Assembly (NCBI RefSeq): GCF_030704535.1
Contig: NC_081817.1
Location: forward strand, 2,061,001-2,125,000
DNA: 64,000 nt
Reading direction: 5' to 3'
DNA from: Vitis vinifera
Lineage: Eukaryota > Streptophyta > Magnoliopsida > Vitales > Vitaceae
Shown in pieces: positions 25,151-37,100 of the stretch. A program made the position numbers and the translations under genes. The first letter of the stretch is position 1. Every line of letters starts with the position of its first letter. The notes under the pieces were generated by a model, which was given only the letters and a program-made list of their open reading frames with translations, ran no database searches and had not been told where the DNA came from.

Positions 25151-27394
25151 TCACCTTCTCTTGTTCTTGCTTCCCATCAACAAAGCAAAGTAGAACAGAA
25201 TTCTGAAGAAGAACCCCCAGGCCACGGTCACCCACAAGCAGTTCCACTTGCTCAGATCAGTGATCCCCTGCTGCTTTAGTATATCCACTCCTGTGGTCAC
25301 GCATGTGGAGCTTGTGATCTCCATGCCCAAGGTGTTGCTTAAGCTTTTCAATAGGTTTACTTTCATGGCCTGCGATACAGCGCCCAGCGGAGTGTTGTCG
25401 AAGATCTGGACGCCGCGGACGTAGCATTTCGCCGGGTCGTTGAACTCGTTTTGTAGCACTCCTTCGTAGGGGTATTTCACCAGAGAAACGTAGTGGAACC
25501 AGATCCAGTAGGATGGGATTCGGTTGCGGTTGATGAAGAATCCGCTGAAGAGGAGGAAGTAGGCAAGTAAGGCGACGACTATGGTGTACCCGAGCATCAC
25601 GTGAGGGACGACTCCTGAGAGGAAGGTGACGAAGGAGTTCCCGGCCCAGAACGAGGCAAAGATGATGAGGAAGTAGAAGAGAAAGCCCGAGAGGCCGCCG
25701 TCGAGGCCTACAGCGAAGAATGTTGTGGCGGCAAAGGCAAACGAGAGGAAAATCAATGCTGGCAATGAGGTGAGGGAGTGGGAGAGCACGTAGGATGACC
25801 GGCGGTACGCGTTGTAAGCCGTCTCCCTCAAGAAAATGTATCGCTCTTGTAAGAACACCGGGAGGGCATCGGCGCAGGTGTAGAAGGTTGTGGACATGGC
25901 GAAAGCGAAAAACCCTAATCGCTCTTGGGCGCCTTTCGGGGAGTTATCGAGCTGCCAGTAGATAGTAGCTAGAATGAAGCCGGTGATAAGGACAGCACCG
26001 AGGCGAATGCCAAAAAGTTCAGGCATTCTGCGTGAGTTGGTTATGGATCTTTTGGAGAGCACAGCCATTTCTACCCAAAAGGAGTTGGCGAAAGTGGGGA
26101 CCAAGGATGTGGAGCTTGCGTCGTTGGTGGCTCCTGACACCAATTTTCCCTTCGAAATGCTTGCGCTGATTGCTTCCTTCATTGACAAGCCGTTTGTACC
26201 GGCCTCGTAGCTTCGAGTGTGCTTCGTACTCTGCCACTGCTTGTTGAATTCCACTAAACTCTTCGTTCCGCCAGGAGATCCTTCGAGTTCGCGAATGAGA
26301 TCCAGTGCGAACTCGGTACGGTTCTCATTATCAGGGGGAATTGGGTGGCCAAACTCAGCGAAAAACAGTGGAAGATTCATTGGTGGACCGCTGTAAACTG
26401 TTTGTCCGCGGGAGAGGAAGATGAGTCGATCAAGCAAGCCAAGAATTCGGTAGCTGGGCTGGTGTACGGACATTATCACGATGCTTCCGCTCTGAGCTAT
26501 TCGTTGGAGGACCTTCACCACCATGAAAGCGCTGGTGGAGTCCAGTCCTGAGGTTGGCTCGTCCAGGAACAAGATGATCGGATCGTGAATAATGTCGATT
26601 CCGATGGAGACGCGGCGGCGTTCTCCACCGGAGACTCCGCGGTGGCCTTCGTCGCCGATGACGGTTTTGGCTGCGTTTCGGAGCCCTAGCTGGTCGATGA
26701 GGGCTTCAACTCTGGCTTTCTTCTTTGATTTCGAGAGAGTTCGAGGGAGTCTGAACTCCGCGGCGAACATTAGCGTTTCTTCGACTGTCAACATTGGATA
26801 TAAAAGATCGTCTTGCATCACGTAGGCTGAGATCACCTTAAGAAGCCGAGACTCCAGGGCTTCGCCGTTCAGCGTCACCGCTCCTTTCAAGCTTCCCTTT
26901 GCAATTCGATTCGCTAACGCATCGATCAACGTAGACTTTCCCGATCCGCTGGCGCCGAGCACGGCGAGGATCTCTCCATCCCTTGCCTCGCCGGAGATGT
27001 CATTCAACAGCGTCTTCGTTCCCGTGAGCATGCTCTCTCCGGGGATGTGATCCGCCGTCGCCACACCAAGTTGGCTCGTCCGGCGAAAAATCGCCGGAAG
27101 CGCCATTTTCCGGCGAACGTTGACGCTGTACGTCAGATTACTGAATGACAGAACGAAAGGCAGAGACCTTGGCTCCATGTTCGCTTCGCCCATTTCCAGC
27201 ACCTGGTGCACCGGAGTCTCATCCCCAGTCACCTCCTTCCGCACATCTCCTACACACTTCAGCAGATGCCCCAGCGTTGGCGACGGTCCGCTACTAGAAA
27301 CCGTCAGTTCCTCATCCTCCATCGTTTGCCTCCAGTCAAAAACCTCCCCGTTATCTCTCGCTGGCGGTATATTCCCTGTCACAAAACGAGACAT
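25151..27394 (-). CDS. ABCG half-size transporter (ABCG1/2/6/16/20 clade)
   Basis: An intronless frame of 747 residues starting at ATG 27392-27394. The nucleotide-binding domain comes first: Walker [10 protein letters not shown] (147-155), ABC signature VSGGERRR (254-261), Walker B ILFLDEP (274-280) and switch histidine H311. A six-helix membrane domain follows, from about 440 to 740, with [14 protein letters not shown] and the long extracellular loop before the last helix. The NBD-then-TMD order and the length are those of plant WBC/ABCG half transporters, which work as dimers at the plasma membrane. The phrase [18 protein letters not shown] and the long N-terminus fit the clade of Arabidopsis ABCG1, 2, 6, 16 and 20. 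Those members export precursors of suberin or pollen-wall polymers. The exact orthologue was not determined. A TATA box lies about 195 bp upstream. All catalytic motifs are intact. Confidence 0.95.
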   Translation of the reverse strand: MSRFVTGNIPPARDNGEVFDWRQTMEDEELTVSSSGPSPTLGHLLKCVGDVRKEVTGDETPVHQVLEMGEANMEPRSLPFVLSFSNLTYSVNVRRKMALPAIFRRTSQLGVATADHIPGESMLTGTKTLLNDISGEARDGEILAVLGASGSGKSTLIDALANRIAKGSLKGAVTLNGEALESRLLKVISAYVMQDDLLYPMLTVEETLMFAAEFRLPRTLSKSKKKARVEALIDQLGLRNAAKTVIGDEGHRGVSGGERRRVSIGIDIIHDPIILFLDEPTSGLDSTSAFMVVKVLQRIAQSGSIVIMSVHQPSYRILGLLDRLIFLSRGQTVYSGPPMNLPLFFAEFGHPIPPDNENRTEFALDLIRELEGSPGGTKSLVEFNKQWQSTKHTRSYEAGTNGLSMKEAISASISKGKLVSGATNDASSTSLVPTFANSFWVEMAVLSKRSITNSRRMPELFGIRLGAVLITGFILATIYWQLDNSPKGAQERLGFFAFAMSTTFYTCADALPVFLQERYIFLRETAYNAYRRSSYVLSHSLTSLPALIFLSFAFAATTFFAVGLDGGLSGFLFYFLIIFASFWAGNSFVTFLSGVVPHVMLGYTIVVALLAYFLLFSGFFINRNRIPSYWIWFHYVSLVKYPYEGVLQNEFNDPAKCYVRGVQIFDNTPLGAVSQAMKVNLLKSLSNTLGMEITSSTCVTTGVDILKQQGITDLSKWNCLWVTVAWGFFFRILFYFALLMGSKNKRR

Positions 27395-27588
27395 TCGCGT
27401 TTCTTTACACTTTCCCAGAACTACCTATTATCTCGGCCGATGTTTATAACTTCAATGGCGCAGGTACCTAACGGACGCAACTGGAAGGGCAGTTTCCTAA
27501 GCTGCGCCGGGGGTGTTATGGTGGTGGTGGTGGTTTCCTTGGGAAGAAGAAGAAGGGAGTGCATTGTCACGAGATATGAGGTATGTTT

Positions 27589-27598
27589 CTATTTATAG
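27589..27598 (-). promoter_or_regulatory. Putative TATA box of the ABCG gene
   Basis: The minus strand reads CTATAAATAG, a near-ideal plant TATA box, about 195 bp upstream of the ABCG start codon. Position and sequence both fit a core promoter. The transcription start is not known. Confidence 0.6.
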
Positions 27599-28212
27599 CA
27601 AGTTCCCATAAAATAATAATAAAATTATAAGAAGGTAAGCGTTATGGTCTCTCAACGATTCTCTCTTACTGTATAGTATAATTTGGGAGGTGAGAGAGAG
27701 GTGACCTACACCTCCTAATCTCTTGTCCGTACGTCTTCCTTTCTTTGGTTCAAATTTTTGAATTTTTGAATTTTTGAAAACGTGGGTGGTTTTGCTTCAT
27801 GGGATTTTGCCACGTGTGATTCATAATACATTTCCATGAAAATTAGGTTGGGCGTTGATCTACTGTGTATAGTCCAAGTAAACAACCTCCAAAGGGTAAA
27901 GAACTAATTCTACAAGCTTTCGTGAAAATACTAGTGCCATCTCCCATGCCCTCTATGGCCCCTTCTACCCATTTTCCCAAGTTAAGAAGAGTTAATTGTG
28001 GAAGCTTCTTGCCCCCATCTTCTTCGGAAAAATGGGGGAAATTTATCTAACTCTTGAGCAATTATGAACCATACATGGAGAAATTAACAAATTTAGTGAT
28101 AGCTTAACATATAGTTTAATGTGTGGAAGAGATGCAAATTCATAATAAACAATAGCCTCCTAATTAATGGTACCCTCTAAAGATGAATCGAGGTTCCAAA
28201 TTCTGTACCCTC

Positions 28213-28492
28213 AGGTTGTGTTTGGTTCCCAAAAAATATTAAGAAAAGAAAAAAAAAAAATAAGGGAAAACGATTCTTTCATGTTTGGTTGTTCTATAAA
28301 AAATATAAAAGAAGATAAAATATAATTAAAATTAATTAAAATAAATAAAATGAGTTTTAAGTAACAAATATAAATAATTTATCGACTTTTAATTTATTTT
28401 TTATTTTTCTTCACTTTTTTTTTTCTATTTTTTCTTTGTATTTTCTTTCCTTTGCATTTTCTCTCAAATTTTTCTAGAACTAAACATAGCCT
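28213..28492. mobile_element. MITE-like AT-rich element with imperfect inverted ends
   Basis: The left end AGGTTGTGTTTGGTTCC and the right end (reverse complement AGGCTATGTTTAGTTCT) form imperfect terminal inverted repeats around an A/T-rich core. Similar end phrases recur near 30910, 31200 and 48280-48548, suggesting a dispersed non-autonomous DNA-transposon family. I could not define a clean target duplication. Confidence 0.5.
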
Positions 28493-29820
28493 TAGAGTTT
28501 TAGCCTTTTCGATAATACTATAAGTCATATTTGGAAGGTTGGAATAAAAAATATTCTCATTTATTAATATGAGAATAAAAATTACAAATTCATTATTAAG
28601 AAAATCAAATTTTATGAGGGGTAGGATTTTAATTTCTCTTTTTATATTCTATTTTCATATTTTTTTCTAACTTACCAAACATGGAGAAATCTGGAGGCAA
28701 AGCTTTCCTTCCATCAAAACGATGTGACAGTGTACCAGTATTAGGGTATGGGACATTACGTGGTGCCGCCATACTTCATAAAGCTTGCTGCAAATTTTGG
28801 AGTCCAGCACCCAATGTGTGATAAAGTTTATTAGAACCCAACACCCATGACCCACCTAATAGCTAATATGAAAGAGAGACAAGCCCATGAAAGGTGGAAG
28901 ATAGAAATTAAGAAGAAAAATATACAGGCCATAGTCATATGGTCATATCTCAATGTTACCCTAGAAAATCCAAAGGTCCTTTAATCGATTGAGTATTGAT
29001 TTTTAAGATAAATCCGGCCCCCGGCCCTTTGAATAAATGGGAACCCATTTATCATGCCCACATCACCCCAAAGACCAAAGAAAAAAACTAAAAGAAAAAC
29101 ACACAAAATGTTTGTGGGTAGTTAATGTAGATAGGCCGGCTCTTTCCTGATTGGAAGCTAGGTCACCTAAAATGAGGGTGTGAAAAGTCAAAATGAAAAC
29201 TGGCGTAAGCATGTGCATGGTTTTTTAACTGCCAAGTCAATTTTCGCTCTCTGCCTTCACCTCAGTTCAAAAAGTGGAGGCTGCTTTTTCTCTCAAAAGG
29301 ATGAGAAAACCGGGATTCATTACAGACTCCAGAAACGGAAAGTATGCAATTCTGAGCTTCCTCTTGGTTGCTTCAGTTGCTTATCCTTCGAGTCTGAGAC
29401 CAAAAGTTAAAATATTGGTTTTGATATCAGACTGTATTTTTTTAAGAGGGGTTGTGGGACTTATTTTTGTACTTACTTCACAATATTTGATTTATTTTAC
29501 AAGATAAAATATGCTAAAATTTAGGGTATAAATGAGTTGGCCTTTGAATATGGAGGTTTCAGTTGAGAAAAAGAGGGTGCATATATTTAATAGATAGGGA
29601 AAGAATTTACCAATTCAATAAAAGGAAGTAAAAAATGTAATGTGATTGACCTGTGGTTTGGAGTTGAATTTGTAGGGCAAGGCATAATTGAATAATTGCA
29701 CAAGGAACATAAAAGTTAGGTCCCACTTTCAAGGATTATCTAGATACTTTCAGATCATGTCACTTTCTCTAAGAAATTCAATATATACTTTCCTATTTAT
29801 TCATTGGATGAATTGTGACA

Positions 29821-29990
29821 TGCAATATTTCACATCATGCTATATCTTTAAATAATTTTATTAGTACATTTATAACCATTGCTACTATACCATGTGTTAC
29901 CCAATTGTCAAATGCAACATTTCACATCGTGCTATATCTTTAAATAATTGTATTAATACATTTATGAGCATTGCTACTATACCATGTGTT
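29821..29990. repeat. Two-unit tandem repeat, period 92 bp
   Basis: TGCAATATTTCACATC at 29821 recurs as TGCAACATTTCACATC at 29913. The units share GCTATATCTTTAAATAATT and TACTATACCATGTGTT. They differ by several substitutions, so the duplication is not recent. Confidence 0.85.
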
Positions 29991-30829
29991 TTTCTTATTC
30001 CAAGTGCTAGCTCTACCTTTGATCCTCAAAAGTAGAAAAAAAAATCAAAAGAGAAATAATTTTCTTATGTTTAGTTTTCAATTTAGGTGAATACGTAGGA
30101 GGGAGACAATGGGTTTCAATTAGGTGTTCGTCAATTTTTAAGAAAAGATTATTATTATAATAAAACTTAAAGCAATTATAATCAAATAAATAGAGAAAAT
30201 AACACAAAAATGCAAACGAGACTTTTTATAATGGTTTAGTAATTAACTACATTCACTCTTTCTCATGTCTTCTCAAATTTGGGATTTCTTCATTAAGTTA
30301 CGTATTCAACCAAAGTCCTCGAATACTTCTTACACTTGGATTCAAAGTTTCAATGAACGATTAGAAGCTTTAAGTGATCGTAGTTAACCAAAACTTCCTC
30401 ACACCATGTAAAATAATGAAATTAACTAAAGGTAACAATTTATAGTTTACAATAGAGTACAAATACAAGGAAAAAAACTAAAGTCAAAGGAGCATTAAAT
30501 GGGTTTTGTAGGTTTGGAATTAAATGCATTCAAAGATTGAAGTGAACAACTATTTTTATGAATGCTATGAATGATTCTTAAGGGTTGGCAACATAATAAA
30601 TGAGTTCAAATAGCAATAAATCGGAGTTTCAACATGAGTTGTTAGGTACAGGTTACAGTTCAGTCGGTTGATTACATGCTTGATTGCTTACAGCACCAAC
30701 TTTGCTCCCATTCCACTACATAATTGATTGATTAAGCATTCCTTGACTTCGTGTACAAACCAATCACCCACGCAGCCGACCGACCGATCGCCCTTGACTA
30801 TTCCGCCCTTGAAACATAAAAAAAAAGGG

Positions 30830-31215
30830 AAAATAATTTATTTTCCTTTGTTTTTTTTATTTTCCTACTTTTCTCTTTATTTTCTTCCCTTCGTATTTTC
30901 TCTCAAATTTTTCAAAAACCAAACATAATCTTAGAAAAATTAGTAAAAAATACATAAAAGAAAGAAAACAGTAAAAATAAATAAATAAATAATTTTAAAA
31001 TTAATAAATTATTTTAAAAAAATTATTTTAATTTTTTTCATTTATTTAATTTTTCTTTATACAAATTTACAAAATTTAGAATATATAAAAAAATTTAATA
31101 ATTTTAATTATATTTTATTTTCTTTCACATTTTTCATAATAAAATTTTAAAAAAATATTTTCCTTAATTTTCTTTTTCTTTTTTTCTAGTACTTTTCATT
31201 AACCAAACATAACCT
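30830..31215. mobile_element. MITE-like AT-rich segments, nested or truncated
   Basis: Two right-end phrases (AAAAACCAAACATAATC near 30912 and ATTAACCAAACATAACC near 31200) flank a T/A-rich interior. They match the family seen at 28213-28492. The matching left ends are unclear, so this may be two truncated or nested copies. Confidence 0.35.
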
Positions 31216-32775
31216 AAACAAACAAACACAACCTAAACACCATGTGAATCCTTCAACAACTAATCAAGCTTTGATGGGCATGGATAAAAGGTCATTTTCA
31301 TTGAATCTCACTTCACCCAATTCCAAAGAATTTTAAAGGCGATCTAAGATGAATTGGATAACGAAAACCCCACTTCATCCAATTTTAAAGAAGTTTAAGT
31401 AAGAATGATGTAAATGAAAGTTTTCTAAAAAAAATTTAAGACCAGGTGAGTTTAAAATATACAAACATTACTAATTTCATTTAAAAAGAAGAGGAAATAA
31501 TAATTTCAACTTGAAAATCCTTGGTGCATTGTTCTTGGTGTGGTAGCTTTATTTTTTATTTTCAATAAGGTGATTTCTAGCTCTGAAATTTGCTTAAATA
31601 CATCTCTATAACATAATCTAATCATTATTGGGATTATTAAAATCTTCAATAACCTCAGGCTAACAATATTTAGGTATTTGATTAAATAGGATCGTCTAAT
31701 TCCTATAGAAACCATTACCAAAATACCCTTCCCGGGGATAGGGCTAAGCGAAAAAGATTTTTTGTGAAATGGAATAAGCGAAAAAGATTTTTCGTGAAAT
31801 GGAAAATGAAAACTATTAACCCCACACGAGGTTTGTAAATAAATGATTGTCTGTTAGTGAGCAAGGAAAAACAGGATGTATTGAACTCATTCTCTATAAA
31901 TCAAAAAACCTGTATTCCACATTTTTAATTCCAAACCAAATTTAGTTCAATATCGTAACACCACGTTAGCGATGGAGACAATTTCACCTCTATTTCCCAA
32001 TGCCCATACCATACTCATCTTTTATCCCACTCACACAATTCCTTGAACGAATCACGTACGTCAAGTATCACGCAGACAGTAGTGAAGTCTTAACTAGGCT
32101 TTTTTTTCTTTTTTCCTTCCTCATGGTTAGCCTAATGGTTTCCCATATTAAGAAAAAACGATTTATATGCACAGGTTCGACAGTGAAAAATTACTCATAA
32201 TACTCAAATGATTAAAGGCACGTGTGTTTAATGAATTACAAGGGAGCAGGCGTGTTACACATGTTTACTATAATCGTATTAGAATTTCCCAGAGAAGATG
32301 ATGCCAAATAAAAGAGACAAACTTGAATTGAACAAAGAATGCAGCACAGAAACCAACAAAGAAAGTTGTGCTCTATTTGACTCCAAAAGCTCCTCTTTGC
32401 AGGACAACCAAAAATTGAAGACGGCTTGCCACACCCCAAGTACGTTCCTGGTCTAACTTACCCATCAAAACATAGAATGGGACAAGGAGATTCACGTTTA
32501 AGCATATCACATGATAGACTTGTAATCAACACAGGACAACGTGCCTGTGAAAAGTGAAGGTATTCAAAATGGACTGCTCTAACAATATGAAACCGACATT
32601 CTTTCTCATCTCAGCCTAGTACATATGATTAATCACACATACGAAACACAGTTGGCTATTCTTTGGTCTAAAAAAAGTCTCAAGTGTTTTGAATGGAATT
32701 AAAACGATTATCACAACCACAACTCCTTTTTCCTTTTTTCCCTCTTCATTAAAGATGGAAAAGGACCCCTAAAAA

Positions 32776-32801
32776 GGGGGGGGGGGGGGGGGGGGGGGGG
32801 G
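32776..32801 (+). repeat. Poly-G homopolymer (26 bases)
   Basis: A run of 26 consecutive G residues is preceded by AAAAA. Such runs are rare in AT-rich plant DNA and unstable in cloning and sequencing, so the exact length may be an assembly estimate. Confidence 0.9.
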
Positions 32802-33366
32802 AAGGCCTACAAGGTTTAGAACTAGCCAATCCTAAACTCTACACTTAACCCCCCGTTATAATCAAACCATCATTGAGTCAAAATAATAAGAATAAATCAA
32901 AATAAAATAAAATAGCAATAATAAAAATGAAACCTTCCAACATAGCAATAATAAGATACCAAGGCATGATAATCACGAGCCATGTTTACATGTTAAAGGT
33001 ATGCCAGAATGAACATGATAATTTTTGTCCTTGTGCAAGACTAGAGACAAAAATAATGTTAAGTGCTTTATAAGAATGGGGGTGGACCATTATTGTTTTA
33101 TGAAAACATCAAATAAGGTTATAGGCATGGGGACGACCATTTTGCGTTTTCAAAGGCATGGAAGATGCAATTATGAAGGGCTCCCTACCATCTGACCTTG
33201 ATATGCATGCTGGGAAGCAGACATTGATCACCCTTAATCCACTCATTTCACTCCAAACCGTCCATGAGCAATTTATTATAGATTAATATGAAAAAAGAAC
33301 AGAAAATTATAAATAAATAAATAATTACAAACAAACAAAAACAAAAATATTAACGAATCAAAAAGG

Positions 33367-33470
33367 CAATTCTTTTTCAGATAAATCTACCAGGGTATTC
33401 CACATGTGAATATTAAATCAATTCTTTTTCAGATAAATCTACCAGGGTATTCCACATGTGAATATTAAAT
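33367..33470. repeat. Perfect two-unit tandem repeat of 52 bp
   Basis: Two adjacent identical 52-bp units (33367-33418 and 33419-33470) each contain TTTTTCAGATAAATCTACC and TTCCACATGTGAATATT. Identity across the whole unit suggests a recent duplication, or an assembly artefact. Confidence 0.95.
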
Positions 33471-34194
33471 CAACTCTCTACTGAATATGCCTAATGAAAC
33501 TAAGTTTCCCCGATAAGACTCTTGGAACCTCCCTTAACCTGGAAAAAGCATGGATTCAAAATAAATTTTTCTTGAGAAGCAACGATTTATTTTTAATCCT
33601 ACAAAACAAAGTTCTCAATTCTTACACAAAGGTTAATTAGATAGAAGAGATGATAAATCTGAAAGAATGACAACAAAATTGAGAATATCAAAGTTGATCA
33701 AGAGATAAAACATAGGTAGCGAAAACTATTCATCAATATATACACACAATCCTCACATTGCATATGGTGAGGGTATCAAGAATTTCAATAAGATGACAAG
33801 ATAAGACAATAAAGCAAATATACAGGCATCCATATCAAGTAATAGAACAGATGGTAGGACTAAATGCTACCCAGATACAAAATTGTCTCAACGGATTGTA
33901 AAATCAGAATGCAATTCACATGCCCCAATGACCTAACAGCAGAATTATGCGTATAAGGTTGATCCTGCTGAATCAATTTTGTTCCAGGCCCATGGGTAGG
34001 GGGATCAAATATATATGAAATAAAAAAACATCATTTCTTATCATCTCATACAGTTTAAAAGTTCCATCAACTAGTCAATACAAAACTCAATTCACTTACC
34101 AATCACCACACCAAAATATGGAACTACAGCAGCTCAATTCAAAAAATGATCCTCAAATGTATGGGCGGTGCTTTCTTGAAAGCAGCTTGTTGAA

Positions 34195-37100
34195 TTATAT
34201 TTGGTCACCTGAGAAGTTAACAGCAAGATCCCAATAGTGACCCACGCCAGCATCAGAAAAAATTTTCCGTGCTGCAGCTTCAGTCCTGCACTGGTGAAAA
34301 TTAAACTTATTGAAGCTTGGTTTAGCCACGCTTCCCTGCCATACTAACACACAACTGTTGAGAGGCTTCTCATTTTCATCTTCATCGTCGTCTTCATTTT
34401 CCACAGCTGCTGCCCAGTTTATACGCTTAAGCATAAGCTTCCCATACCTTTTGATGGGTTTGCTCCCACCTTCAACAACCACAACACTAATACCATCTGA
34501 AATCACAGCACATCCAGTCAAACGGTTCTCTTGGGCATTAATATCAACCTTAAAACGGGTCTGAGGGTGTGAAAGGTCATTAATCTTGTACACAGAAACT
34601 ATAGTCTCCAGTGTATTTGGGTCATCAAAAAGTTTCCTTTCTTTCTTTTCCCGGCGTTCAGCCGGTGTGAGCTTGCGTGCAATATTCCTGTCAACATGAG
34701 CTTGTTCACGCTCAGCAGCTGCACTTCGAATTTCCATTTCAAGCCTGGTGGGATCTTGGGTTGCTTCAGAGCCAAGAACTTTCATGAGATTGCTCATCTT
34801 AACTTTTGGTTTTGGTGGTTCAATGAGGCCTTGTCTTATCATTTCCTGTCTATCTTTCTCCCTTGCCAGACGCCGCTGTGTTCGGAGTTTCTTCTGCTCC
34901 CTCTTAGTTAGCTTTAGGGGTTGAGGTGGGGGTGGAGCAGGCTCAGCAGGAGGCTCAATAGGACGCGGGTGTTCCAGATATATAGTGATCTTGTCCATCT
35001 TTAGTTTATCTTCAGTTATACCACCGTCAGTGTCGCCATAAGTTCCAGAATGCAAAAAAGGCACATCCCTGATTAATTCACAAAAGCATATTTAGAGTAA
35101 TGCCAATAACATGCCACAGTCGCAAAACCTAATAATGAAAGAAACCAAGGGAGGATGGCAGGAAAAAAAAAACATATTACTTGTTTAAATTTCATTTCTT
35201 AAATTCTAAAAAAAAAAAAGAAAAAAAAAATTGCAGTTGAGGGTTCAGAGGTGACAAGCTACCACTGCATTCAAACACAACCAAAACCAACATAGCCCCC
35301 AGCCCACCAGGAGATACATTAAGTAGAAGAACAGCTTTGTTCAACAAACACGAAGAATTACACCAGATGTATATGGGTGTGTGGCTGGGAGACTACTAAA
35401 AATTCTTAACATATCAAGACAGGGCCCATGCAGATCTTATTTGAAGAAACAAAGGTCATCCAGGTTTGATTCAAACAAGTTAATAAGATTTGCACTTTCC
35501 CTGATACCCTGATCTTGGATAAAATCTCCATGTAATACCATACAGTCAATAACATCCGACTTCAAATAAAAACCATCCAGCATGGTCTATGAGATTGCCC
35601 ATTATTTTCTTGGTTACTGATATAGAAGGCAAGATCAACTTACCACCACTCAACTTCAGGAATTTGGTCCTTTGGTTTTTCTTTGATGATAACTCTTTCC
35701 GATACCTCTATCAAATTTGGATTTATATCAGGCTCTGCCTTGGCCCTTGCCAGCTGTGCTTGCTTTGCCTTTAGCTCTTTTGCTTGTGCCTCTCCAAATT
35801 GACTCTGAAAAGCAGATGGCAAGAACAATTAAAAAGTTGCACAATTGAAAGAAGAGATCATGAAGGAAACAAAATGGCTGCAAGAAATACCTTTAACTTA
35901 ATAATCTCTGCGTCTCTTGACCATTTACCTTCCTCTACAAACTGAAAATTCATCCTCTTAGGCCTCAAAAGCTTATTTTTATCAATACCCATCCTTGAAT
36001 CAAAATGAGGATTTGACTCCGGATCCACATCTAATTCAGGTTTAAGAATTTGGAATGCGTCCTTTTTCTGCTTGTTGATGTTGACCTGGAGAAGTTTGAA
36101 CGAAGATGAGAGAAAAACACTAACAAGCAGAAGGCTAAAAAGATTAAGAAACCCAAATAGTTTTATTTTATTTTTTTGAGAGGAAAACACACAGGAAAAA
36201 TTTTATATACAAAAAGAAAAAAGGGTGCCTAAAGGCCAACCCAAAGCATACAGAGAATATACAAGAAGTGCCTAAAGATGATGATGACAAGCAAAAAAAA
36301 ATAACAAACCTTTAGGGTGCTGAGATTGTTTAGCTTAGGCATATTAACTACATTTCCATGCTCATCTATCTCCCTACCCAATGCATCCAAGCGAAGTACA
36401 GGGGCCTTAGCAGGCTTCTGCTGGACTGCAACATCTGTTGGCATCTGCCCAGGAAACATGTTTATAAGAGGAGCAAACTCTGGGTCCTGGCGAAATCCCA
36501 TCTTGGCAGCAAGCTCTTGAGCACGTTTTACGGCTTCAAAGTTGGGCATGGATGTAAGCCCAGCAAGAGCACCAACGCCACTTGCAGACGGCATCACAGA
36601 AGCTGCTGCAGCAGCAGGTAAAGTTGATGTGCTTGGCATTGCCACCAGGGAGACAGCCTCAGTGGCAGTAGTTAAGGGGACAGACCCAAGCAGTTTTCCA
36701 GTAGTAGAAGATGGCAATGTAACCTCTTCCTTAGGTTTCAACTGTGGGCTACCGTCTGAGCTTGGACTAGCACCCTTGTTCAACTGCATGATCAAAATAA
36801 TAGTTGCTTAACCAATTCATAATGGGAACACACAAACAGAAGGATAAAAACCTTTTGCTTGTAACTTTTGACCAAGTAAGGATGTAAAAACACACAAATA
36901 ATATATACACACACACACATATAGATATATATTTATAAATAAGTCGATATGGAAAATTTACAGATGAACTTACCAGGGGAATCTTCTTAAGCTTTTCTGA
37001 CAATTCCTTCTGCATCTGTAAAGCTTTCTTAGCTTTTGCTAAAGCATCAAGGGATAGGTTTCCACTTTTTCCAGCAGCTGAAGTTGTCCCATCTGTACTA

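Larger units (their letters stand above)
27600..32230. other. Long gene-poor spacer upstream of the ABCG gene
   Basis: No coding gene is recognised. The first few hundred bases are probably the ABCG promoter. The rest is AT-rich and contains a 92-bp tandem repeat and MITE-like segments with TTGTGTTTGGTT/AACCAAACATAA ends. The short open frames lack introns, domains and conserved phrases. Confidence 0.5.
32230..34194. other. 3' flank of the PRP3 gene and spacer
   Basis: The part nearest 34190 should be the 3' UTR of the minus-strand PRP3 gene. Further left I see a poly-G run, a perfect 52-bp tandem repeat and no domain-bearing frame. A cysteine-rich frame at 32236-32439 (minus) lacks an ATG start and family features. 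Confidence 0.45.

Noticed and set aside
27206-27598. 130-codon plus-strand frame at the start of the ABCG gene
   Set aside because: It overlaps the ABCG N-terminus and promoter in antisense, with no domain or supporting signals.
32236-32439. Cysteine-rich small secreted-protein-like frame on the minus strand
   Set aside because: There is no ATG start, no signal peptide in a plausible position, and the cysteines show no regular spacing.
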